Positions 36,587-47,381 of a DNA stretch of 64,000 nt are shown piece by piece (positions within the stretch are counted from its first letter, which is position 1; each line of letters starts with the position of its first letter). Made by a program: the position numbers and the translations under genes. A model generated the notes under the pieces. The model saw only the letters and a program-made list of their open reading frames with translations. It was not told the DNA's origin and did not search any database. Source of the DNA: Vibrio pelagius (GTDB lineage: Bacteria; Pseudomonadota; Gammaproteobacteria; Enterobacterales; Vibrionaceae); NCBI RefSeq assembly GCF_024347575.1, contig NZ_AP025505.1, forward strand, positions 186,001 to 250,000, read 5' to 3'.

Positions 36587-37084
36587 ATGGCAACCGTTTA
36601 TGTAAGCATCGGCAGCAACATCAATCGCGAATATCACGTCACACAGTCTCTTGAGGCACTGGAAACTCGCTTCGCCCCTCTTCATATTTCCAGGTTCTAC
36701 GATTGTGTGCCGGTTGGTTTTGAAGGGGACAATTTCCTTAACCTAGTCGTCGGCTTTGAATGCGATCTTTCGGTTGCCGACTTGTCGAAGATACTTCATC
36801 AGATCGAATTAGATAATGGTCGTGAGCGTCAAACCAAAGCATTTGCAGCACGGACGATGGATATCGACATCCTTCTTTACGATGATCTAGTCGGAGTTAT
36901 TGACGGAGTAGAACTGCCTAGAGGTGAAATCACCGAATACGCTTTCGTGCTGCGACCACTTGTCGATATCGCTGCTCAAAAACGCCACCCTACTCTCGAC
37001 ATTTCCTATCAGCAGCTATGGGACAACTTCGACCAATCGAGTCAAAAAACTCAGCCCATCTCTTTTACTCGGCATGTTACCTAG
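36587..37084 (+). CDS. folK: 6-hydroxymethyl-7,8-dihydropterin pyrophosphokinase (FolK)
   Basis: 165 residues of the HPPK family, which transfers pyrophosphate from ATP to hydroxymethyl-dihydropterin in folate synthesis. Start YVSIGSNINRE, then the catalytic stretch ARTMDIDILLYDD with the two magnesium-binding aspartates. It is first in a pterin cluster with folX, folE and folM, so it may be a second, pathway-specific copy. The RBS-like GGGAAG lies before the ATG. Confidence 0.92.
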   Translation: MATVYVSIGSNINREYHVTQSLEALETRFAPLHISRFYDCVPVGFEGDNFLNLVVGFECDLSVADLSKILHQIELDNGRERQTKAFAARTMDIDILLYDDLVGVIDGVELPRGEITEYAFVLRPLVDIAAQKRHPTLDISYQQLWDNFDQSSQKTQPISFTRHVT

Positions 37085-37197
37085 GCCGCTCTACACGAAG
37101 AAAGGTAGCAGGCAAGCTCTGTATCTCTTCACCCTTACTGATCTTTTCCTGAAAAAAGCACGTAACTGACTTCACTTTCAAAGGACGGGAAACTTTT

Positions 37198-37575
37198 ATG
37201 AATCACAACGCCATTATCACCATTACAAATCTCAGACTACGAACCTACATTGGCTTCAACGAAGAAGAGAAAACCAAGCAGCAAGACATCGTTATCAACG
37301 CGGAAATCCACTACCCCGCCAACAACTTGTGCCTAGCTGATGATGTGGACAATGCGCTTAACTACAAAAACATTTGCAAGAAAATCATTCAGCACGTCGA
37401 ATCCGGACGATTTTTGCTCCTAGAAAAATTAACCAGCGATGTGCTTGGAATCTGTATCGACCATTCATGGGTTCGTTACGCGCAAGTGAGAATTGACAAG
37501 CCTCACGCACTGCGTTTTGCGGATTCCGTTTCGCTTACCCTGAGCTATGAAGCAGACCAAGACAACAATGCATAA
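37198..37575 (+). CDS. folX: Dihydroneopterin triphosphate 2'-epimerase FolX
   Basis: 125 residues of the FolB/FolX fold. The stretches [33 protein letters not shown] and [11 protein letters not shown] follow the FolX pattern rather than FolB. FolX epimerises dihydroneopterin triphosphate to dihydromonapterin triphosphate. It lies 113 bp after folK and 11 bp before folE, and with folM forms the tetrahydromonapterin set. Confidence 0.9.
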   Translation: MNHNAIITITNLRLRTYIGFNEEEKTKQQDIVINAEIHYPANNLCLADDVDNALNYKNICKKIIQHVESGRFLLLEKLTSDVLGICIDHSWVRYAQVRIDKPHALRFADSVSLTLSYEADQDNNA

Positions 37576-37586
37576 GGATCGAGGCT

Positions 37587-38225
37587 ATGTTAACTAAAGA
37601 AGCAGAAAAAGTAAGAGAAGCTTTGTTGGCGAAAGGGCTTGAAACGCCAATGACACCGAGCGAAATGAACAGCGATCAGAAGTACAACCGTATCAAAGGG
37701 CTGCTAACTGAAGTAGTGAGCACACTAGGATTGGACTTGACCGATGACAGCCTCGCTGAGACACCACACCGAATTGCCAAGATGTATGTACACGAGATAT
37801 TTTCTGGGCTCGACTACAATAACTTCCCAAAAATCAGCGTTATAGACAACAAAATGTCGGTTGATGAGATAGTTAAAGTATCCGACATCGACTTAACTTC
37901 AACGTGCGAGCATCACTTCATCACCATCGATGGCCTAGCACAAGTCGCCTATATCCCTGAATCTAAAATACTGGGGTTATCGAAAATCAATCGTATTGTT
38001 CGATTCTTTGCTCAGCGCCCTCAAGTTCAAGAGCGTCTGACACAACAAATCTTAGTCGCAATACAGGCGCTGGTTGAAACAGAAAACGTTGCCGTAACCA
38101 TCAAAGCCACTCACTACTGCGTGAAATCGAGAGGCGTTATGGATGCCAACTCTGAAACCACGACGACCGCGTTGGGTGGTATCTTCAAAACTAACCCTCA
38201 AACCAGAGCTGAGTTTTTACGATGA
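37587..38225 (+). CDS. folE: GTP cyclohydrolase I FolE
   Basis: 212 residues of the type IA enzyme, making dihydroneopterin triphosphate from GTP. Zinc and catalytic motifs are present: [13 protein letters not shown] (Cys, His, His) and [13 protein letters not shown] with the second cysteine. Its stop overlaps the folM start by ATGA, implying coupling. It starts the branch that FolX and FolM continue. Confidence 0.95.
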   Translation: MLTKEAEKVREALLAKGLETPMTPSEMNSDQKYNRIKGLLTEVVSTLGLDLTDDSLAETPHRIAKMYVHEIFSGLDYNNFPKISVIDNKMSVDEIVKVSDIDLTSTCEHHFITIDGLAQVAYIPESKILGLSKINRIVRFFAQRPQVQERLTQQILVAIQALVETENVAVTIKATHYCVKSRGVMDANSETTTTALGGIFKTNPQTRAEFLR

Positions 38226-38938
38226 GTGAGACGATTCTAATAACCGGTGTGGGCAAAAGACTAGGGTTCGCGCTGGCGCAGCAGCTTCTGTCAGATGGGT
38301 ATAAAGTGATCGGCACTTACCGAAGCGACTACCCTCAACTGCAACAGCTTCGCGACTGTGGAGCGGACCTGCAGCAGGTAGACTTTTATCAACAAAGCAG
38401 CCTAGAGAGTTTTCTTCATTACGTTGCTCGAGAGTACAGGACACTTCGAGCAGTGATACATAATGCCTCCGATTGGAAGCCAGAAAACAAACAAAACCCG
38501 AGTGAAAACGCCTCTCAAATCATCAGCCAGATGATGACGGTACATGCGAGCGTGCCCTATCTGATCAATTTAACACTCAAAGAGCAACTAGTGGCTAGTG
38601 ACGAAACTTCAGACATCATCCATATCAGTGATTATGTCGCGGAGAAAGGCAGTAAAAAACATATCGCTTATGCCGCCAGTAAAGCCGCGCTCAATAACCT
38701 AACGCTCTCGTTTTCTGCCATGTTGGCTCCCAAGGTCAAAGTAAACACCGTCTCTCCGGCTATGATCAAGTTCAATGATCATGATGACGATGCTTACAAG
38801 GCGAAAGCTCTGCAAAAAGCTTTGATTCCTGCGGAGGCCGGCTTTAAAGAAGTGATAGATGGGATTAAATATGTGTTGGCCAGTCACTACATGACAGGAA
38901 GAACACTACACCTTGATGGTGGAAGGCATTTGAAATGA
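38222..38938 (+). CDS. folM: Dihydromonapterin reductase FolM
   Basis: 238 residues, an SDR with [16 protein letters not shown] at the N-terminus, the [10 protein letters not shown] catalytic pair, and the end [21 protein letters not shown] and HNASDW are features of FolM/pteridine reductases. It reduces dihydromonapterin to tetrahydromonapterin. It is last in the folK-folX-folE-folM cluster. Confidence 0.9.
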   Translation: MSETILITGVGKRLGFALAQQLLSDGYKVIGTYRSDYPQLQQLRDCGADLQQVDFYQQSSLESFLHYVAREYRTLRAVIHNASDWKPENKQNPSENASQIISQMMTVHASVPYLINLTLKEQLVASDETSDIIHISDYVAEKGSKKHIAYAASKAALNNLTLSFSAMLAPKVKVNTVSPAMIKFNDHDDDAYKAKALQKALIPAEAGFKEVIDGIKYVLASHYMTGRTLHLDGGRHLK

Positions 38939-38972
38939 TGCGTTTGCCAAGGAAGTTTTAAAGAAAGAGGTA

Positions 38973-39001
38973 ACATAAGTGCCTGAAGCAGACACTTATG
39001 G
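38973..39001. terminator. Hairpin between convergent folM and proX
   Basis: CATAAGTG (38974-38981) and CACTTATG (38993-39000) form an 8-bp stem with an 11-nt loop; T runs are absent, so termination may be weak. Confidence 0.4.
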
Positions 39002-39018
39002 GAGGTATTTACGATCGC

Positions 39019-40026
39019 TTACAAGGCGGCTTTTTTCGCTTCAGAGATCCAGGCATCAAATTGTGCTTGGTTAGCCTTAATCCAGCCGTTAACATGAGAT
39101 TCGATATCGTCTGAGCTATTCTTACCTTGGCTCATCATCATATTTTGCGCGCTTACATCGTTAATGTTGAGCTTGATGATCTCAAATAACTTTGCTGCGG
39201 CTGGGTTCTGCTCTGCGAACGCTTTGTTAGCGACAATGCGCATTGAGTTCATTTCAAAGCCGTAGTTCTTACCATTTGGTAGAGTAGTGTCGACATTTTC
39301 TCGCTCACCAGGTAATGCGGAAAACGGTACTTCCAACCAAACTACATCTTTACCAGGAACAAGCTCACCACTTACCCAGTATGGAGTCCACGTGTAATAC
39401 AAGATAGGGTCGCCTTTTTTGTAACGAGAAATCGTGTCGGCAATAATCGCGGCATAATTGCCTTGGTTGTGCGTGACATTATCTCTCAATTCAAAGGCAC
39501 TAAGTTGCTCCTCAATGACCATTTCACAACCCCATCCAGGGTTACACCCCGTCAAGTCTGCTTTACCGTCACCGTTGGCATCAAACAGCTTGGCTAGTCT
39601 GGGATCTTTGAGCTGGCCGATGTTGGTAATGCCGTATTTTTCGGCTGTTTTTTTGTCAATCAGGTAACCTTGTGCCGCACTACTTACATAGTTGCCATGA
39701 CGGTAGAACTTTTCATCGCCTCCTGACATGGCGTATTTGTCTGCGTGAAGCGGGAACCAACCAACTGCTAGAAACGTCGCGTCGCCCTTAGCAATCGATG
39801 TGTATGCCACATTGTAGTCTACTTCTTTGGTGTCTTTGACGTCATACCCCAAAGCCTCAAGTGCTCGGTTCACAATCAAAGTTTGAAAGGTCTCTTCCGC
39901 AACAGTCGATTGAACGGGTTGAACAGAGACGCCCTCTCCTGGAAGTGTGCTCGCCGATACTGAGTAGGACAATGCAATACTTGATAACGCACTGATTGAA
40001 ATTGCTTTCTTCCATGAATCGCTCAT
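39019..40026 (-). CDS. proX: Glycine betaine/proline ABC transporter substrate-binding protein ProX
   Basis: 335 residues with a signal peptide (about 1-25). The mature part starts [21 protein letters not shown], like E. coli ProX, and has the aromatic-rich binding stretches [11 protein letters not shown] and [15 protein letters not shown]. It binds glycine betaine or proline betaine in the periplasm. It is the last gene of proV-proW-proX, with a 4-bp overlap with proW. Confidence 0.95.
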   Translation of the reverse strand: MSDSWKKAISISALSSIALSYSVSASTLPGEGVSVQPVQSTVAEETFQTLIVNRALEALGYDVKDTKEVDYNVAYTSIAKGDATFLAVGWFPLHADKYAMSGGDEKFYRHGNYVSSAAQGYLIDKKTAEKYGITNIGQLKDPRLAKLFDANGDGKADLTGCNPGWGCEMVIEEQLSAFELRDNVTHNQGNYAAIIADTISRYKKGDPILYYTWTPYWVSGELVPGKDVVWLEVPFSALPGERENVDTTLPNGKNYGFEMNSMRIVANKAFAEQNPAAAKLFEIIKLNINDVSAQNMMMSQGKNSSDDIESHVNGWIKANQAQFDAWISEAKKAAL

Positions 40027-41105
40027 TTTAAATTCTCCTTAAGTAATGCTTTTGAAGGTTTAGATTGCTTGATTATTTTTGATACAAAGGCGATTGGCCC
40101 CGTTTGATACCAGCGCGTCTTGGTGTCTCCCACGTTTTGACCGAGCTCTTGAGTAATGCGATCCAATAAAATGGCGAGTACAACAATACCCAATCCACCC
40201 ACGGCAGCTAAACCCATATCGAGCCTACCGATACCTCGCAGAACCATTTGTCCCAAACCGCCTACAGCAATCATTGACGCGATGACAACCATAGATAAAG
40301 ACAACATTAAGGTCTGATTCACACCAGCCATGATGGTCGGTAGAGCAAGAGGCAATTGAATGCGGTAAAGCATTTGTTTGTCATTGGCACCAAAAGCATG
40401 CCCTGCTTCAATGAGCTCTTCTGGTACTTGTTGTATACCTAGAATGGTGAGTCTCACCACTGGCGGTAAGGCGAATATGATTGTCACAACGACACCCGGC
40501 ACATTACCGATGCCAAACAACATGACTATTGGTACTAAATAGACAAAAGCAGGTGTTGTTTGCATGGCGTCAAGAATGGGACGAATAAACTTGGCGGCAG
40601 TATGACTACGCGCCAGCCAAATGCCGAGCGGGAGGCCGATTAACAAACAGAAAAACACCGATGTCATGACCAGAGAAAGTGTTGTCATGGCTTGCGACCA
40701 TGCTCCAATCAAACCTATAAACGTCAACGATAGCAATGTCGCAACACCAAGACGTAAACTTGAAAACTGCCACGCAAGCAGAAACAAAATCATAATCATG
40801 AAAGGTGCTGGTGTAGATACCAACGCGGTTTCAAACGACGTTAAAATAAAATCGATTGGGACACGAATCGCTTGAAAAAGTGGTCGACCATGTTCAACCA
40901 ACCAGTTGAGCCCTGATTCCACCCATGAGTCCAGTGGTAAAACTGATTCTTCAAAAGGGTTTAGAACATCGAAAGGCTTTTGCTCGACCGTTTCGCTGCT
41001 TAACCAATCCGCGGACGTGCTAGCTTGACTTGCCCCCCACGGATCGCTGCTCGCCGTTTCACTACTTTGTGACCACGGGTCATTTTGAGCTTGTTCTGAT
41101 GACAT
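40023..41105 (-). CDS. proW: Glycine betaine/proline ABC transporter permease ProW
   Basis: 360 residues: a long hydrophilic N-terminus (about 70 residues), then a permease domain with about six to seven membrane segments and the EAA loop [20 protein letters not shown]. The N-terminal tail repeats DPW and similar motifs ([22 protein letters not shown]), an unusual low-complexity stretch. It works with ProV and ProX in osmoprotectant uptake. The gap to proV is 4 bp. Confidence 0.94.
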   Translation of the reverse strand: MSSEQAQNDPWSQSSETASSDPWGASQASTSADWLSSETVEQKPFDVLNPFEESVLPLDSWVESGLNWLVEHGRPLFQAIRVPIDFILTSFETALVSTPAPFMIMILFLLAWQFSSLRLGVATLLSLTFIGLIGAWSQAMTTLSLVMTSVFFCLLIGLPLGIWLARSHTAAKFIRPILDAMQTTPAFVYLVPIVMLFGIGNVPGVVVTIIFALPPVVRLTILGIQQVPEELIEAGHAFGANDKQMLYRIQLPLALPTIMAGVNQTLMLSLSMVVIASMIAVGGLGQMVLRGIGRLDMGLAAVGGLGIVVLAILLDRITQELGQNVGDTKTRWYQTGPIAFVSKIIKQSKPSKALLKENLK

Positions 41106-41109
41106 GGTG

Positions 41110-42297
41110 CTACTCCTTATCCAAAGTTTGAAGCAATCTTGACTTACTGATCATCCCAAAGTACTTGCCTGAATCATCAACCACAGGGACTGGATAAGGG
41201 GCTTCTGCCACAGAGCCTAAAATGTCATTGATCGATTGTTCTGGATCGAGCGTGATTGTCGAATCCAGCTCAGCACTTGATAGGGAACGGTTTTCTTTGT
41301 ATGCCAAACGGAGGGAGTCGAGTGAAACGATACCTGAGTAACGGTTACTCTTATCGACAATGATGCCGAACTCGCGGTCATTATCGGTCAGTAGTTGCAA
41401 TGCGGAGGCGGGCCCATCATGTTCTGACTTCTTAAATACAGCTGCAGGTGTTTTCTTCGCGATGTCTTTGGCTGTCAAAGCACTCGAAATGTTTACCCCT
41501 TTGAAAAAAGCGGCAACATAGTCATTAGCTGGCTTATGAAGAATTTCATCCGGTGTACCCACCTGCACCACATCGCCGTCTTGCATAATGGCAATACGAT
41601 CGCCAATACGCATCGCTTCGTCTAGGTCATGAGAAATGAATACGATCGTACGTTTATCTTCGTTTTGCAGGCGAATAAGCTCATCTTGCATTTCGGTTCG
41701 AATCAATGGATCGAGCGCAGAAAACGCTTCATCCATCAATAAAATATCAGGGTCGCAAGCCAACGCTCGCGCTAAACCGACTCGTTGTTTCATACCTCCA
41801 GATAATTCATCTGGAAAGGATTCGTTGTAAGCACTCAACCCAACGCTTTCGAGAGCTTGTGACGCGTAGGTTTGACGTGTTGCCAAGTCCATCCCCGCCA
41901 ACTCCAACCCAAATGCGGCATTCTCTAACACCGTCATGTGTGGCATTAACGCGAAATTCTGAAACACCATGGAGATGTTGTTACGTCGAACAGCTCTGAG
42001 CTCTTCTGCGGAGATCGTGGCAATATCTCGCCCTCGAAACAGAACACTACCCTTTGTTGGCTCGATGAGACGGTTGAGCAGGCGGACTAGTGTCGACTTG
42101 CCTGAACCGGATAGTCCCATGATGACGAATATCTCACCTTCATTAATCGAAAGAGAGGCATCGTTGACACCTATCGTAAGTCCTGTTTTGGCGAACACTT
42201 GGTCTTTATCTGCGCCAGATTCCATCATAGAAAAAGCGCGTTCGGTGTCTTCTCCAAACACCTTATAGAGTCCCTTAACTTCCAGTATGGGAGCCAT
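41110..42297 (-). CDS. proV: Glycine betaine/proline ABC transporter ATPase ProV
   Basis: 395 residues from the ATG at 42297 ([15 protein letters not shown]), chosen because AGGAGG lies 9 bases upstream; the frame stays open further. Walker [10 protein letters not shown], signature LSGGMKQR, Walker [16 protein letters not shown], and a C-terminal pair of CBS domains (about 280-395) that in this family sense ionic strength. It is first in the proVWX operon and divergent from ectA. Confidence 0.95.
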   Translation of the reverse strand: MAPILEVKGLYKVFGEDTERAFSMMESGADKDQVFAKTGLTIGVNDASLSINEGEIFVIMGLSGSGKSTLVRLLNRLIEPTKGSVLFRGRDIATISAEELRAVRRNNISMVFQNFALMPHMTVLENAAFGLELAGMDLATRQTYASQALESVGLSAYNESFPDELSGGMKQRVGLARALACDPDILLMDEAFSALDPLIRTEMQDELIRLQNEDKRTIVFISHDLDEAMRIGDRIAIMQDGDVVQVGTPDEILHKPANDYVAAFFKGVNISSALTAKDIAKKTPAAVFKKSEHDGPASALQLLTDNDREFGIIVDKSNRYSGIVSLDSLRLAYKENRSLSSAELDSTITLDPEQSINDILGSVAEAPYPVPVVDDSGKYFGMISKSRLLQTLDKE

Positions 42298-42737
42298 GAA
42301 AATAATCCTCCTTTGGATGCACATTTGCACTCATATTTTGTACTCTAAACAAAATTTGAACCTAATTCAAACAAATTGGCGTTGAGCCTTCTTGCAACTC
42401 AGCAACTGTTTTAGATTCTCGATTTATAACCCAAGCCACAAAAAGACATTAAAATATTGATATTGAACAAAAAAAACAAACAACCTTCAGAATAAACGCC
42501 TATCAAAAGTAAAACATAGCAATATGGGTTTTCATTTTCAGTATCTAACTCAACTCAGTTACGCCATATTTAAATATTACTGAACTAAACATTAGACATC
42601 AAACAAAAATCAACCCCAACGAACCCACCAAAGTGTGACTTAAATCACAAATAAACAGCTAAACCCGCGCATTACTTGCTTTTTACAGCGATTTACGTGT
42701 GATAATAGATTTAGAAATTAATTAGAACTCAAAGTAA
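42298..42737. promoter_or_regulatory. Divergent osmoregulated promoter region (proV / ectA)
   Basis: About 440 bp, AT-rich, with no ORF. Near ectA a TTGCTT (42676-42681) and an extended -10-like TGTGATAAT (42698-42706) form a candidate sigma-70 promoter. The proV RBS AGGAGG is at 42307-42312. Both flanking operons answer osmotic stress in related bacteria, so shared control is expected; I cannot identify a specific operator. Confidence 0.45.
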
Positions 42738-43301
42738 ATGCATATCCCTATGATCGTATCAGCACCTTGGGTGGCTTACCCAGAAATCGAAGAGCAGCGC
42801 CTTGCTCACAGTTCGTTTAACGAACCCAAAGCAGAAGATGGCGACGAGATTTTCAATTTAATCGCCCAGTGCCCTCCGCTCGACACGAACTCCTCCTACT
42901 GTAACTTTTTACAGTCAACACACTTTAGCCAAACCTGTGTGCTTGCTCGCTGTGACAATGAGGTGTCAGGTTTTGTTTCGGCGTACATCAAGCCCGACGA
43001 TCCAACGACACTGTTCATTTGGCAGGTTGCAGTTTCTCCCAATCACCGTGGTAAAGGCTTGGCCTATCAGATGATTAAGTCACTGCTCACAAGGGAAGTT
43101 TTAAGAAGCATAGAAGCGGTTGAAACAACGATTACTCAAGATAACAGCGCATCTTGGGCGCTGTTTAAAAAAATTGATCAAGAAAATGATCAGAAGGGGC
43201 GTGTTTCGACCTTTCTTGACCACGCAACACATTTTAAGGGAAAGCACGATACTGAGTATTTGTATCGCATCCCACTAAAACCCACTCAAACCAAAGGATA
43301 G
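42738..43301 (+). CDS. ectA: Diaminobutyrate acetyltransferase EctA
   Basis: 187 residues, a GNAT-fold acetyltransferase. The acetyl-CoA loop VSPNHRGKGLAYQMIK is clear, and the early CPPLDTNSSYCNFL stretch is an EctA hallmark. It acetylates L-2,4-diaminobutyrate for ectoine synthesis. First gene of ectABC-ask; ectB follows after 15 bp. Confidence 0.96.
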   Translation: MHIPMIVSAPWVAYPEIEEQRLAHSSFNEPKAEDGDEIFNLIAQCPPLDTNSSYCNFLQSTHFSQTCVLARCDNEVSGFVSAYIKPDDPTTLFIWQVAVSPNHRGKGLAYQMIKSLLTREVLRSIEAVETTITQDNSASWALFKKIDQENDQKGRVSTFLDHATHFKGKHDTEYLYRIPLKPTQTKG

Positions 43302-43316
43302 ATAAACGGTTTAATC

Positions 43317-44585
43317 ATGGACATTTTTGACAAACAAGAATCACAAGTACGTTCTTACTGTAATAGCTTCCCAGTCATATTTACTAAAGCAAAAGGGTGT
43401 TGGCTAGAAACAGAATCAGGAGAAAAATACTTAGACTTTCTTGCTGGTGCTGGGTCACTCAACTACGGCCACAACAACCCGATTTTTAAAGAAGCGTTGC
43501 TTAACTACATTGAGAGTGACGGTATTACACATGGGTTGGACATGCACTCGAGCGCGAAAGCAGATTTCTTGAAGGCACTGTACAAGCATATCCTTCAACC
43601 ACGAGGCTTGAGCTACAAGGTCCAATTCACTGGCCCTACAGGGACGAACGCTGTAGAAGCCGCACTCAAACTCGCGAGAAAAGCCAAAGGGCGTAGCTCT
43701 ATCGTCGCCTTTACCAATGGTTTTCACGGCTGCACCGCAGGCGCTCTCGCTGCCACAGGTAACCAGCACCACCGCCAAGGCGCGGGGACCAGTTTAAACG
43801 ATGTGACTCGCATTCCATTTGAAGGGTATGCCGACGTTGATGGATTGAAATTATTCGAAACCATGTTGAATGACAACTCTGCAGGCATGGACAAACCTGC
43901 TGCCGTCCTTATTGAAACGGTGCAAGGTGAAGGTGGTTTGAATGCAGCTTCTGATGCTTGGTTAAAGCGATTGAGTAACATCTGTTCGAAGCACGACATC
44001 CTACTGATTGTGGATGATATTCAAGCGGGTTGCGGGCGCACAGGCACCTTCTTCAGCTTCGAATCTGCGGGCATCAAACCAGATATGGTAACACTATCAA
44101 AATCCATTGGCGGTTATGGCTCTCCGATGGCGCTTGTTCTGATGAAACCAGAGCTTGATATTTGGAATCCGGGTGAACACAACGGCACATTCCGCGGTAA
44201 CAATCACGCATTTGTGACGGCGACAAAGGCAATTGAGGCGTATTGGACCGACAGCGCCCCTTTCGAGGAGCACATCTCAAACTGTTCAGCACTGGTTTCT
44301 GAAGTGATCCAGTCTACGCTGCTCCAATACCCGGATAAGTTCGTCGCTCGCAAAGGTCGCGGAATGATGATGGGGATTGAGTGTCATAGTGGTGAGTTGG
44401 CAAGCGATATCGTCAAGCACTGCTTTGACAATGGCTTAGTCATTGAAACCGCGGGACCAAACGATGAAGTGGTCAAATTTTTTGCTCCACTAACGATCAC
44501 CGAGTCTGAGCTACAACAAGGCCTAGATATCTTTAAAAATGCCGTTGAATCTATCATCGAGCAACAATTTAAAAAAGCGTCGTAA
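43317..44585 (+). CDS. ectB: Diaminobutyrate-2-oxoglutarate aminotransferase EctB
   Basis: 422 residues of the class III PLP aminotransferases. [35 protein letters not shown] and the PLP lysine in [12 protein letters not shown] are visible. It makes 2,4-diaminobutyrate from aspartate semialdehyde and glutamate. Confidence 0.96.
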   Translation: MDIFDKQESQVRSYCNSFPVIFTKAKGCWLETESGEKYLDFLAGAGSLNYGHNNPIFKEALLNYIESDGITHGLDMHSSAKADFLKALYKHILQPRGLSYKVQFTGPTGTNAVEAALKLARKAKGRSSIVAFTNGFHGCTAGALAATGNQHHRQGAGTSLNDVTRIPFEGYADVDGLKLFETMLNDNSAGMDKPAAVLIETVQGEGGLNAASDAWLKRLSNICSKHDILLIVDDIQAGCGRTGTFFSFESAGIKPDMVTLSKSIGGYGSPMALVLMKPELDIWNPGEHNGTFRGNNHAFVTATKAIEAYWTDSAPFEEHISNCSALVSEVIQSTLLQYPDKFVARKGRGMMMGIECHSGELASDIVKHCFDNGLVIETAGPNDEVVKFFAPLTITESELQQGLDIFKNAVESIIEQQFKKAS

Positions 44586-44599
44586 CTGGGAGAAACAAG

Positions 44600-44986
44600 A
44601 TGATTGTACGTACATTAGAAGAGTGCCGTGACAGCGAGCGTAGGGTTGCTTCTGAAACATGGGAAAGTGTTCGCATGTTATTGAAAGATGACAAAATGGG
44701 CTTTTCCTTTCATATCACTACCATTTTTGAAAACACAGAAACGCACATCCACTATCAAAATCATCTAGAGTCCGTCTATTGCATGAGTGGTGAGGGCGAA
44801 ATTGAAGTGGTAGGCGGTAAGACTTACCCAATTAAACCAGGGACACTCTACATTTTAGATAAACATGATGAACACTATCTTCGTGCCTATAAAGGAAAAG
44901 AGATGGTGATGGCATGTGTGTTCAACCCACCTATTACAGGTAAAGAAACGCACGATGAAAATGGCGTTTACCCACTCATCGACTAA
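44600..44986 (+). CDS. ectC: Ectoine synthase EctC
   Basis: 128 residues, a cupin that closes N-acetyl-diaminobutyrate into ectoine. The start [16 protein letters not shown] and [21 protein letters not shown] fit the family well. It ends 76 bp before the aspartokinase gene, with a strong stem-loop between them. Confidence 0.96.
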   Translation: MIVRTLEECRDSERRVASETWESVRMLLKDDKMGFSFHITTIFENTETHIHYQNHLESVYCMSGEGEIEVVGGKTYPIKPGTLYILDKHDEHYLRAYKGKEMVMACVFNPPITGKETHDENGVYPLID

Positions 44987-44997
44987 AAAACGTTTCC

Positions 44998-45022
44998 TGG
45001 CTAGGTCATAACGACCTAGCCA
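44998..45022. other. Stem-loop between ectC and the aspartokinase gene
   Basis: A 10-bp perfect stem TGGCTAGGTC (44998-45007) and GACCTAGCCA (45013-45022) with a 5-nt loop and no T run. It is more likely an mRNA processing or stability element that sets the ectC/ask ratio than a full terminator. Confidence 0.5.
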
Positions 45023-45062
45023 CCACACCTGCACAACTCACAATCAAACAAAAGGCTTTAAC

Positions 45063-46487
45063 ATGATTTATACCGTAGAGAAAATCGGCGGTACTTCCAT
45101 GACCGCATTCGATGCTGTTCTAGATAATATTTTAATCAAAGATAGCGAGGAGGAAATGTATAACCGAGTGTTTGTCGTATCGGCTTACTCTGGCATTACT
45201 GACGCCCTACTCGAATGCAAAAAAACCAGTAAACCCGGCGTCTATCAATTGGTTGCTAAGCGAGAAGATAACTGGCAGCAAGCGCTAGACTACGTTGAGC
45301 AGCAAATGTTACTCACCAATGAACATATGTTTGCAGATCCGATGAATCGCATGCGTGCGGACAAGTTTATTCGTTCTCGTATTTCAGAAGCGAAAGTGTG
45401 CATTTCGAATATATTAGAAACCTGCCAATATGGACAGTTTTCACTTCGTCATTACTTGCCCCAGGTTCGAGAATTTCTTGCTTCCATTGGTGAAGCGCAC
45501 AGTGCGTACAACACGGCGTTGAAGCTAAAAAATATGGGCTACAATGCTCGTTTTGTAGATTTATCTGGCTGGGACACACAAGTGCCAGCGAGTTTGGACG
45601 AATGTATTCTCCAAGCATTTTCAGACATCGATACAAGTAAAGAACTTCCTATTGTCACTGGATATGCGTCATGTAAAGAAGGGCTCATGTCCACTTATGA
45701 CCGCGGCTACAGCGAAATGACATTCAGTCGAATTGCTTCATTAACTCATGCTGACTTGGCCATCATCCATAAAGAGTATCACCTGAGTTCGGCAGATCCT
45801 CGTGTCGTCGGAGCTGAAAAAGTACTCCCATTGGGAGAAACAAATTACGACGTTGCCGATCAACTTGCCAACCTCGGCATGGAAGCGATTCATCCCAACG
45901 CAGCGGCCGGCCTGAGAGAGAGTGGCATCGAACTACAAATTAAAAACACGTTCGAACCTCTTCACCCTGGCACACTGATCTCAGGGGAATACCGCCCCAC
46001 TATGGATAAAGTGGAGATCATCGCAGGTAAAGAGAAAGTATTCGCTCTACATCTATTTGATCAAGCGATGGTTGGCTGTGTCGATAATGTCAGCTATGAC
46101 TTAATGGAGATCATCACAGATACTCGCGTTAGGCTTGTCGGAAAAGAGATGAACGCCAACTCGATGACGTACTACCTAACAGGAAGTACTGATGCGTTAA
46201 ATAAAGTGCTTTATAAGACGGAGAAACGTTTCCCGCAGGCCAACATTAAAGGTCGAATGGTTGCCCTGATCTCTGTTATTGGTTCTCAGTTTGATACCAA
46301 TGAGGCACTGGCTAAAGGCGTCTTGGCTTTAATGGAAAAAGATATCACTCCAATCGCCGTTCATTCATCAATACGTAATGTCAATGTTCAGTTTGTCGTT
46401 GATGACAACGAGTATCAAATGTCTATATGTGCGCTGCATGACGTATTTTTCTGTCAGCAGAGCCAGATACATAGCGTGGCTATTTAA
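45063..46487 (+). CDS. ask: Ectoine-pathway aspartokinase (Ask_ect)
   Basis: 474 residues: aspartate kinase domain starting IYTVEKIGGTSMTAFDAV, and C-terminal ACT-like domains (VALISVIGSQFDTNEALAKG). It is the dedicated aspartokinase of ectoine clusters, which is insensitive to the usual amino-acid feedback and feeds aspartyl phosphate to ectoine. Position after ectC and the sequence pattern agree. Aspartate semialdehyde dehydrogenase must be encoded elsewhere. Confidence 0.93.
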   Translation: MIYTVEKIGGTSMTAFDAVLDNILIKDSEEEMYNRVFVVSAYSGITDALLECKKTSKPGVYQLVAKREDNWQQALDYVEQQMLLTNEHMFADPMNRMRADKFIRSRISEAKVCISNILETCQYGQFSLRHYLPQVREFLASIGEAHSAYNTALKLKNMGYNARFVDLSGWDTQVPASLDECILQAFSDIDTSKELPIVTGYASCKEGLMSTYDRGYSEMTFSRIASLTHADLAIIHKEYHLSSADPRVVGAEKVLPLGETNYDVADQLANLGMEAIHPNAAAGLRESGIELQIKNTFEPLHPGTLISGEYRPTMDKVEIIAGKEKVFALHLFDQAMVGCVDNVSYDLMEIITDTRVRLVGKEMNANSMTYYLTGSTDALNKVLYKTEKRFPQANIKGRMVALISVIGSQFDTNEALAKGVLALMEKDITPIAVHSSIRNVNVQFVVDDNEYQMSICALHDVFFCQQSQIHSVAI

Positions 46488-46508
46488 TTGATTAGCAATA
46501 CTCCCCTT

Positions 46509-46540
46509 AGAGCTAACTTCAACAGTTAGCTCTATTTATA
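46509..46540 (+). terminator. Terminator of the ectABC-ask operon
   Basis: AGAGCTAAC (46509-46517) and GTTAGCTCT (46525-46533) with a 7-nt loop, followed by ATTTATA. Confidence 0.7.
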
Positions 46541-46579
46541 TCTATCAACGTCACAGCCTGAATTTTTCCGTTTTGAAAC

Positions 46580-47380
46580 TTATCGAATCATTTGACGTAA
46601 CTTTGCCGACATAATGTCAGTAGAGAACACCAACGCCAGAATAACCAGTACACAAGCCGCTGTATCGCTGTATTCGAACATCTTCATAGAAGTCATCAGT
46701 TCAAAGCCAATCCCGCCAGCGCCAATCATTCCTAGTACTGCTGAGATTCGGATGTTCGCTTCAAGGCGATACAAGATGACGCTGATCCAGTTCGGAAATA
46801 CTTGTGGAAGCACTGCAAATAGAATGATTTGTAACTTGGAGCAACCCGAAGCTTTCATTGCTTCAATTGGGCCTTGGTCCATCTCTTCTATGGCTTCAGC
46901 AAAGAATTTCCCTACCATGCCCGTGCCGTGCAGAGATAGTGCTAGTACGCCAGCAAAAGGCCCAAGCCCCACGGCCGCCACAAAGATCAGTGCCAGAATC
47001 AGCTCGTTAATACCACGCAGTACATTCAGTATTTGGCGTGATAAGTGGTATATCGCTATATTGGGTGTGACGTTTTTAGCCGCAAGAAAGCTAGTCGGTA
47101 GCGCCAGCACAACCGCAAGTACTGTTCCCCATAAGGCGATTTGCAGAGTTTGAATGGCTGGGTCAATTAGACTATCGCTAATGTAACCTAGGTTTGGTGG
47201 CAACATGCGAGAGAGAAAATCCCAAATCCAAGGCAAGCCTTTCACCAACGAAGATACATCCATGCGGGCACCGATGGCCGACCAATGCAGCAGCGCATAA
47301 ATAGCTGCCACGATTGGGATCAAAACCCACCAGCCTTTCTTTGGAGGGTTGGCAATAAACTGTAAGTTGCTAGATTTCAT
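46580..47380 (-). CDS. phnE: Phosphonate ABC transporter permease PhnE
   Basis: 266 residues from the ATG at 47380 (MKSSNLQFIANPP), which lies 1 base after the phnC stop; a longer frame would overlap phnC. About six membrane segments and the EAA loop EEMDQGPIEAMKASGCSKLQ. It forms the channel of a phosphonate (or phosphite) importer with PhnC and PhnD. Confidence 0.92.
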   Translation of the reverse strand: MKSSNLQFIANPPKKGWWVLIPIVAAIYALLHWSAIGARMDVSSLVKGLPWIWDFLSRMLPPNLGYISDSLIDPAIQTLQIALWGTVLAVVLALPTSFLAAKNVTPNIAIYHLSRQILNVLRGINELILALIFVAAVGLGPFAGVLALSLHGTGMVGKFFAEAIEEMDQGPIEAMKASGCSKLQIILFAVLPQVFPNWISVILYRLEANIRISAVLGMIGAGGIGFELMTSMKMFEYSDTAACVLVILALVFSTDIMSAKLRQMIR

Positions 47381-47381
47381 T

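Noticed and set aside
37198..37575. Calling this gene folB (dihydroneopterin aldolase)
   Set aside because: The conserved stretches and the folM neighbour fit FolX better; the two share a fold, so folB activity cannot be fully excluded.
43303..43316. AAACGGTTTAATC before ectB resembling a KdgR or IclR site
   Set aside because: It is inside the ect operon with only 15 bp between genes, and it shows only part of the motif.
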